60,000 nucleotides of DNA from Diphasiastrum complanatum (Eukaryota > Streptophyta > Lycopodiopsida > Lycopodiales > Lycopodiaceae): the NCBI GenBank assembly GCA_029204225.1, contig CM055103.1, forward strand, positions 6,262,852 to 6,322,851, read 5' to 3'. The notes under the pieces were generated by a model. That model was not told the origin of the DNA and did no database searches. It saw nothing but the letters and a program-made list of their open reading frames with translations. Positions 52,835 through 60,000 of the stretch are shown here, in pieces (within the stretch, counting starts at the first letter, position 1; every line of letters begins with the position of its first letter). A program made the translations under genes and the position numbers.

Positions 52835-53250
52835 TTGCGTTCCGAACAGCATTCCGCTGTCCGGAACGGCCTCCCCCCGGGAACGCGTTCCGGCTGCAAG
52901 CATGGTACCAACATTGCTTCGCACGTTCCAGAATGCGTTCTGGATCGCATTCTGAGAAATCCAATTAGGGTTTCCTTGAACGTGCACCAAAAAAAATTGA
53001 ATTTTTGTCCCAAAAAAACAGAATTTCTACTGTTTTTTTTTATTTCTCTTAGTGTAAATTTTTTTAGGCAGTGTATACATTTTTTTGCTACTGCTAATCA
53101 GGGTTTTTTTTTAAATGTGTTAAGTGCTTATTTTTAATATTTCTAAAAAGAAAAAATTTTAAAAATAGTCCGGAACGCATTCCACTGCATGTATGGTACG
53201 TACTTTAAAAAAAATTCAAGGCCTGTTCCGGAACAGGCAACTACGTATCA
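52835..53250. repeat. cluster of GTTCC/GGAAC palindromic words
   Basis: Includes GGAACGCGTTCC at ~52882, CTGTCCGGAACGGCC, TTCCAGAATGCGTTCTGGA and GCCTGTTCCGGAACAGGC at ~53221-53238, an 18-base perfect palindrome followed by AACTACG. The last matches the terminal inverted repeat of the 17-kb element (CGGAACAGGCAACTAAG). Probably remnants of the same DNA-element family. Confidence 0.6.
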
Positions 53251-53858
53251 ATTGAAGCCTACTTTGAGTTTACAAACCTTTTTCCAACTATGCTATGATT
53301 TATTGGATAATACATACATTGAGTAGTACATCATCCCTATAATCCATCACTCCTGTCTTTCCTGTGCTTTTACCACTACAGAATCATACCAATTTCACAG
53401 GTCCCCAATGATTTTTTTATTCAACCTAGACTTTCCATCAACAAGGCTTTGGGGGTTCTCCCAAAAGTCTTGAAATAGTGTAACTAAATTGTGTGAGGTT
53501 TTGGACACATTCCTATATTACAGCGTTCATGATTACTTGGAATAGAGTAGAACCTTAGGGCGCGCTTGTGTTGGTTCTAAGTTTTTAGCTATGCCCCTTC
53601 TGAAAATTCTAACCTCTCAGATGAACTTTCTGATAATATATAGCAAAATAGAACAATCAAGGCCCTTGGTTGACTCTCAAAAGAGAGAAATGATTCATGC
53701 TTTAACACCACTGTTACACTAAAGTCCCTAATGAATTATCGATCCTGAAAGAGAGACTCTTGAAGTACACATCAAAATGGATCTTCCAATAAGGTTTCTA
53801 TTGTATTACTAAGAACAAAAGGTCCAAACATGAGATCAAGCTCTCTTAAAAAACTTAC

Positions 53859-54114
53859 CAACTTTGAGATCAAATACAGCAGGTCCGTCTTGTTTTGTCA
53901 CATGCAAGTCCACGGGGGCCTTGACAGACAAAGTGAACTGACGAACTTTGGTTGTACCCGTTGGGATATCCCCTTTCAGTTTGTAAAGGACATTGTGATT
54001 CGCCTCTGAAGGAATTGGTGGGCTTGAGACTGACAGACGTATAGTTTCCCCTCCATTTATCTTCAATTGAGCCAACTGTCCAGGAAAACTGTATGAGTCG
54101 TCCAGTAAGATGAT
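53859..54114 (-). CDS. exon A of FNR-like oxidoreductase gene (flavin-binding barrel)
   Basis: The exon follows an acceptor TTTTTTTGCAG (ending at 54115) in phase 0 and ends at donor GTTG|GTAAGT in phase 1. It encodes 85 residues plus one base: IILLDDSYSFPGQLAQLKIN, then RLSVSSPPIP, YKLKGDIPTGTTKVRQFTLS and GPAVFDLKVG. In FNR-superfamily proteins of the pKIWI502 type the matching segment is P-G-Q-Y-L-Q-[LI]-R-V ... A-S-P-P ... F-[ET]-[FL]-x-V-K ... L-K-x-G-D-x-V-E-L, part of the flavin-binding barrel. Plant members carry a plastid transit peptide, which would be encoded upstream and was not found. With exons B and C, about 249 residues are accounted for. Substrate is unknown. Confidence 0.7.
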
Positions 54115-57100
54115 CTGCAAAAAAAGTACTACCATTCGATCAGTATGTGCTGCCGCTAAAGCTTCTTCTATAGATATACATAGTCACAAATATAGTTCAG
54201 CCAAATATACTTGACATCACTAAGGAAGGTAGAAGAAGTACATCATATCACAAATGAAATCCATATACCTCGGACCTAAGATATATTTATACCCTCCCGA
54301 GGGCAGTAGTAGATCCACTGACCTATCAGCCTAATAACACCTAACACCACTCTACATAGCACCTTGACTAGATAATAGGATTCTGAGCACTGACAACTCA
54401 AAGTACCAATATGGGGTACATAGTCTTTCTACTAGTACACGTAAATGTTTTATTGTTAAGGTCACCAATTTATATTTCCAAACATTACATATTGTACATC
54501 ACCTATGTGACACTGGACAGCAAAATTGTCATTACTTTCTAGTCTCCCCCCCTTCTTAATGACTATTCTATTTTGATTTAGACAGCTTAAAAGATGGCCC
54601 ACCTGGTCAATATAAAAATATCCTTCGCACCTTCTTAGTGACTGTGACAAAAAATCCAGAATATCGGAGTACAAGTATGAGTACTTGATAAAGCCCAATT
54701 GGGCCATCTTTTGAGCTTTCAACTTTTGTGCATTTGGTGTTTGTTTTTTGCTTATGAATTAGCTCAATAATCCTTGTTAATGTGTTGAGCTTGAATACAT
54801 CTCAAGTTCATTCCTTCAGTTATGTCTGTATTAGAAATCATGATTTTGTATAAGAGCTTGCTTTGTGAGACAGCGATCATTTGGAGAAGGAAAAAAAAAA
54901 ATTCATGACATAAGGCTATTGGTGATCATCAAAAGGCTATTGCATTGGTGATCATCAAAAGGTGGTTGGGTTGTTTGGATCTTCAAATTCCATGAGATTA
55001 ATTATTAGAAAAGTAAGTGAATAAATAAATCGTGGAGCCTTGCTTCGGTTGGCAGTCAGAGCGCAAAGCAAAAGGCCATACACCCTATGTGTCCGGACAA
55101 TCCTTGGAAATACTATGGGCATCAAAAACATCGTACAGAAAGGAGATCACAAGAAACTTGCTCAAAAAAGATTGGAAACTGGTAAGATACATCACACCAT
55201 ACGGATTGCTGTCCGACGCGATTTGGACAGAGATCCGAATTGCGACCCCCGAATCGCTAGGGGGTCGCGATTCTTGCAATTCGAAAAAAAAAAATTGTAA
55301 ATACATTCAATATCGGTATCAGTAGAAAGAGAAAACATAGAGGATTAAGAGTAAATTAAATGCATTCCCGGTAGTTTCAGCCTACTTTCAGGGTCAATTT
55401 CAGCACATTATAGGTCCAATTCCAGTACATTTCAGGTCAAAGAATTAAGAGTGAATGCGTTTCTAGAGATGGATCTACTCTGATGATAGAACTTCCATCT
55501 GAGTTGCGCCTCCAGAGTAGAAGAAGGCTCAGCAACAGAGATTGATACTCCACACAAGAAGATCAACATATGGTTCTAAAAAAACAGCCTCTCCCTGATC
55601 TTGTTATCGGTGCACGGCCAACATCCTCCTAAGGTAGCAAGATGATCAAGGCCTTATCAAAACATGATTGTTGCAGTTTACTCTTCTGGAGTTAAGTATA
55701 TAACAACATTGCCAGGACTTTGTGGTCATCCCAGAACCAGACCATGTCTTGCATTCTTCAGGATTCAAGAGAGATGTGCCATAACAATTGAATTAGACTT
55801 TTAAGTGCATTTTCATCAGGCTTAATTCCAACAATTTTGCATAAAGATTAATGTCACCTTGTGACTGGTGTCGATGATTGCTTAGTCGAATCCTGCCAGT
55901 CGTGATAACATGATTCCGATTCCTCAATAATTGTGTTTTAATGTAAGTCTGAATTCCTTCATTTTGTACATGCATCTGATTTAGTCTTCCAGGAATACTT
56001 TTGAAATTAGTAGATCCCCACTGATCTATGGCCAATAGACTTCATGGAGAGCTATCGAACTCCGAATATGGAATTCATCAAAGTGTTTTTGCTTATCCTG
56101 TAATAACATAGCTAAATCGATAAATGCACCAACAAAAAATAGGTTGAGCTGAGGCTCATAACGCAACTTTGGCTAACTTGTTCAACACTCTTCTTCTTTA
56201 CGACCACCCGTGTGCAAAAATCCCAAAAGGATTTCACATGGGAGAAATAGCAGTAAAGTTTCAAATCAGAAACCTGCTCCAACTTCCATTCAGTTATATC
56301 ACTTAAATTTTGCTTTGCCTTGGGTTATGGATTCAAGGTTTGTGTTCATGTATATTATATAGCCACTACCCCAACCATAAGCGCTCCAGAAAAGCTCACT
56401 CCAAGGTACTTGCTAACAAATCAAACAATGGAATCGTGTTCCACCAATTTCTCTCCCATGATGTATACATGTCTTATAGGATTAAAAATGCTCATTGGTA
56501 TCCAAATTCTAAATAGGAAATCAAATGTATGATTAGGAATAAATCACTTCATACTTTTTCTCTCCTTTTTCACAAGAATAAGATCCAAAATGCACTCTCC
56601 CTAACAAGATTATCACATCAAAATAGAGATTTAACACATGGCAAAAAGGCCAACATAATTGGTGGACAATTCCCTATGTAAAGATGATCATAAAATCGAT
56701 CTAAAAAGCCAACTCTATAAAAGAGAAAACAGGTTCCAGCGTGATGAATTCTCAAAAATGTAACTTAAAAATGGTAGGAAACTTCTCGTTCTTCAAGAAA
56801 ATGAATTCCCCAACATGATTAAGGTGTAGACAACCATTATTCATGCTATAAACACAAATTTCAGATCTGTCCCTCTTTTAGAAATCACCTAAAAAGCTAC
56901 ACAAGATCAAATAGGAATCCAATTCATCACTTAAATTTGCACCCATTAATGTTTGCATTTGGAAACATGTATGGACAACAAATACACATGAATCAATCAT
57001 AAACGACTCATGAAGGAAGAAGAATTGGAAAGAGCAGATTATTAACTATGCTAAAGATTCAAAATGCATTCTATTCACTCAAAGAAGTTTGTAGAAGAGA

Positions 57101-57592
57101 ATAGCATCCAAGCTTTTGAAGAAAATCCAACACCCCACTAATTTCCAACGCTGAAAAAATGGAAACCTGGTCACAAAGGCAGCTAAATACCTATTGTATT
57201 TTCTCTACTGGCTGGCTGGAAAATGACCCACAGATCTGAGAAAAAAACAGCGATAAAAAAAAGTTTGAAAAACAGTGACCTGCCAGCAGAAAACCAGCAA
57301 CTAACACTGTCAGAAAAATCGTCCAAAATAGGTGAAAAATGCGCCTATAGTGAAGAAGATTTGCGCCCAATCTGCCTAGAAATATGCTCCTCCTTGTTGC
57401 TTGGAAAATGTGCCAATAAATCTGCATCAAACCTGCTCACAAAGACATTGTAAGGTGGGCCCAATCTACTTAAAATTGCACCCTTCAAAGACTCCATTGG
57501 ATGGAACAAAATCGCCCATCGGCCTACCTTCCAATATGCATAATAATCTTCAGGATGTAGAGGCTATGAGTATTAATCATGCAGCCTATGAA
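54115..57592. other. upstream intron or flank of the oxidoreductase gene
   Basis: No further exon of the minus-strand gene could be identified. A GATTCG-type palindromic cluster lies at 55195-55285 (CGCGATTTGG, GACCCCCGAATCGC, GGGGGTCGCGATTC). The part 57100-57592 looks like the leader of the minus-strand LTR element at 57609. Confidence 0.4.
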
Positions 57593-58124
57593 CCCGCTCT
57601 GATACCATGTCGGAATTCAATGTGAACTAGAAGCAGAAAGCCCCCTCTTCAGCAGAAAGAGGGCGCCTATTTATACTAGTAGAGATAGATAAATCCAAAG
57701 GCCAATGGTTCCCAATGTGGAATATCCAAAAGCCAACATTGAACAGCCAAGAGCCATGTGTTACATAGGAGTTACAAAAGCAAATGAAAAGCCTCGGCAT
57801 TGGACAGCCAAGTGTTAATTGGAGAAGAAGGTCACTTGCCCCATGGACCCCCCATTATGAGTTAGGCCCCTCCAAACTTGAGTACATGGACCAAAAGTTA
57901 AAAAATGCTCCTTGGGTCCTCAAAACCATATACAGTGCCCCAACTTCATTAGATATGGCATTAACCCCATGAAGTCATGCAATCCAAGTCGGGAGAAAGC
58001 TCTGTACTCGCCATACTATCTCTGGAGAAGATTCCACCCAGGGAGAAAATAAACTCTGATGACCCCTGACAGCCGTCTAGGGGTGTAACTTCTGGTACCT
58101 CGACTTTGCAATCAGAGCATCAAC
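57593..58124 (-). repeat. minus-strand LTR with primer site and TATA-like box
   Basis: The complement of CGCTCTGATACCA at 57595-57607 gives a primer site TGGTATCAGAGCG, directly inside an LTR end ATTCCGACA. On the minus strand an LTR-like start TGTTGATGCTCTG at 58124 gives a ~517-bp LTR. AGTATAAATAGG (~57666-57677) is a good TATA box for its transcript. Only one copy is present, so the outer border is inferred. Confidence 0.5.
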
Positions 58125-58254
58125 ACAGGAATCTCCATTAAAGGACAAATAGGACAAATACTGACTTCTAACAATAGCCCATTGGATCCGAGGAAGCCAG
58201 CACCCACATGCTTTGCCTACCACTTCGTCGTGTTAGAGCGGTTGCTTTGGGGTC

Positions 58255-59466
58255 AACCTGCATTGCGCCAGATGGCAGCCCGGCCCTGAGACTTGAGTTC
58301 ACACAATGGCATCGTAGCACCAAGCCGACTAGACTTAAGTTCCAGAGGATTACTTTTGGAGATGACTTCTGGTGACAGGCTGAGTAGTTGGTTGAGGTCT
58401 TGCAGCCAATGTACCATCATGTGCTGAGGTTGGTGGATCGAGACAGTTCTACGCTCGGCCTCATTTATGAGTTTATGGACAAGATTGAGAAGACCCGTTA
58501 GCAACCACTTTTTCATGAGCACAGGTATACCTTTTTTGTAATTTGTTCTATGCATTTGTTTTGTAAAAGTTTTTTGCATTGTTGAGTTGTTTTTCCTACA
58601 AGCTACAATGCAATGATTCCTTTATTTGCTTCTATAGGATGTTAGCTATTCGAGAGAAGTGGCTTAATAGGTGGAATTTCTTCCACAAGCCCATACACGC
58701 AATTGCTCATTTGCTTCACCGTATGTGGGCTACTGGATCCATACGCACAGACGCCTAAGTACATACACACAGAATGTGTATCCAACTCAAGGTTGTCCCC
58801 AAATAGGGCTAATAGCTAACTAATCCATCTTGTTTTTAGCACTCGTGTAACTATCAACACTTTGTCTGTGCTTTTTGATGACTCGTTCCTTTCAAGAATC
58901 TAATAATGTCCCATCTTTGTGCAGTTCATGGCCCCTTGTTACGCATGATCGAGAGATAGATGTTGGATTTTGAGCGCAGGCAGGGATGTTTCATTGGATC
59001 TCAGGGTGAGTATGACGAGTTTTTTCCAGAGCCGCTCACATGGTGGGGTGTGGCGGACAAATCTGCCCCTAATGTTATCGCTCTTGCCACTCGCATCCTT
59101 GCTCATGATTGTTTCGCTTCGGCTTGTGAGTGGAATTGGAGCACTTGGTCTCTTATGCACATGAAGAGCTGCAATAGGCTCAGCGTTCCCCAGCCGAACA
59201 GACTGGTTTATTGCCTGAGGCTCGTCAGGCACATGCACAGAGATGGTACACCTAGGCAGGTGAATCCCGACGATGCCTTAGATCCATGGATTGCAGTAGG
59301 CCATGCACACATAGAGGCCGTAGCTTATGATGAGATCTTTTCAGAGTACCATCAGGAACTGGCACGTCATGATAGGAGGCAGCATAGGATCACTAGATCC
59401 ATGGCTAGGGCCGATGTCACATGTACTTTGAATCCCTTGCCCAATGTAAATTGTAAATTGTAATTA
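58255..59466 (+). pseudogene. hAT transposase 3' part with hATC dimerisation domain
   Basis: Three exon-like blocks separated by intron-like gaps. Block 1 is 58300-58525 (LVEVLQPMYHHVLRLVDRDS and TLGLIYEFMDKIEKTR). Block 2 is 58638-58758 (MLAIREKWLNRWNFFHKPIH, AHLLHRMWATGS). Block 3 is 58923-59466 (DEFFPEPLTWWGVADKSAPN, VIALATRILAHDCFASACEW, NWSTWSLMHMKSCNRLSVPQ). The last is the hATC dimerisation motif (W-W ... A-x-R-[IV]-L ... S-x-x-C-E-x-N-W-S), followed by a Asp/Glu- and Arg-rich tail ending NCKL. A stop near 58957 and a missing 5' half make it a remnant. It may be the same family as 49.1-50.5 kb. Confidence 0.75.
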
Positions 59467-60000
59467 TTAAATTGTAAATGGCTAAGTCACCAGCCTATAG
59501 AGACAATTGTAAATTGCAATGTATATATTGTTATAGTGACTTATTCCGAGATGGCCAAGGGGGGTACTGGGCCTCATGAGAGTCTGCTGGACTGACCTCC
59601 TAAAAAAGTAGGAAGGGTTGACCAGTCAACGTGACACACTGTAATTTGTAGAGACAAACTGCTCCTAAGTAATAAAGACTTTCCCAGCTTCAAACCCAGA
59701 TAGACTTTGATGATATAGAATTATCAATGATCAATATTCTTTTAGGATATTGTATGAATTTATTACTTTAATGAATTGAGTAACAGGCATTGACACCTGT
59801 AGAACTAAGAATCTTCTATGAACCATGTTTGATGGTAGTATGAACACTGACCTTTCTTTGAAGGGATGTGCAGGTACACACGAATGTACCTAAAGAATCA
59901 GAGCAAGAATAAGAAGCCCTCTGGGCTTAAGGACTGATCTCTCTTTGAGGGTATGTGCAGGTACTCGAGAAGTGCCAAAAGAACAAGAATCGAAACAAGA
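59467..60000. other. non-coding; 87-bp tandem repeat at the window edge
   Basis: No gene. From 59849 a unit beginning GACCTTTCTTTGAAGGGATG and continuing GTGCAGGTAC recurs at 59936 (GATCTCTCTTTGAGGGTATG), a period of 87. The second unit runs off the window. Confidence 0.5.

Larger units (their letters stand above)
19329..53858 (-). other. 34.5-kb intron between exons A and B, filled with nested transposons
   Basis: The donor is GTTG|GTAAGT at 53859/53858 and the acceptor GACAG| at 19329. The phase-1 ends join to make V-G-D-Q-V-E-L, matching the G-D-x-V-E-L segment of the family. Nearly all of the intron is LTR retrotransposon, LINE, hAT and TRIM sequence, in both orientations. The stretch 19329-20511 shows nothing recognisable. 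Confidence 0.65.

Noticed and set aside
52501-53013. 170-residue minus-strand ORF
   Set aside because: It crosses an LTR-like repeat and a palindrome cluster and shows no recognisable domain.
54462-54722. Additional upstream exon of the oxidoreductase gene
   Set aside because: No family motif and no suitable splice borders in phase; left unassigned.

Overview
This window looks like nuclear DNA from a large-genome land plant, probably a gymnosperm or fern-grade species, though the lineage cannot be fixed from sequence alone. The evidence is dense nested plant-type Copia and chromodomain Gypsy elements, initiator-Met-tRNA primer sites (TGGTATCAGAGC), BED/DUF659-type hAT transposase remnants, LINE remnants, a plant-type telomere repeat (TAAACCC) and host introns of kilobases to tens of kilobases. 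Only two host loci are supported.

Host locus 1 (+ strand, about 0.9-1.9 kb) has a G-box inverted repeat, a leader with an intron made of roughly 91-bp degenerate tandem repeats, and a 44-codon ORF in strong start context. Host locus 2 (- strand) is a flavin/NAD(P) oxidoreductase-like gene similar to the plant pKIWI502 family. Its last three exons are at 53859-54114, 19099-19328 and 14610-14873. They join in phase with GT/AG borders across a 34.5-kb intron and a 4.2-kb intron; the 5' exons were not found.

Layout: 2-3.9 kb, no gene; 3.9-5.4 kb, two Copia fragments around an LTR-like repeat; 6.4-11.4 kb, a decayed Copia element with a foldback insertion; 11.4-13.6 kb, a second Copia element lacking its centre; 14.6-19.3 kb, exons and a small intron with a TIR-bounded insertion; 20.5-27.4 kb, LINE remnants around two tandem Gypsy remnants sharing an LTR; 27.6-29.5 kb, a Copia/Gypsy composite between microsatellites; 29.7-33.1 kb, LINE ORF1-like and hAT remnants and an isolated LTR; 33.2-38.2 kb, a Gypsy element carrying a 404-bp TRIM; 38.2-47.9 kb, a second Gypsy element interrupted by a 5.3-kb Copia element; 48-52.7 kb, a hAT 5' part, tandem repeats and an LTR; 53.9-54.1 kb, a host exon; 57.1-59.5 kb, an LTR and a hAT 3' part.

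The most unusual item is the TRIM at 35120-35523. Its 144-bp LTRs each hold a tRNA-like sequence with Pol III A and B box motifs, and the element has a matching PBS, PPT and 5-bp target duplication. It recalls Cassandra TRIMs, which carry 5S rRNA in their LTRs, but with a tRNA. Most mobile elements here are inactivated by stops, frameshifts or large deletions.
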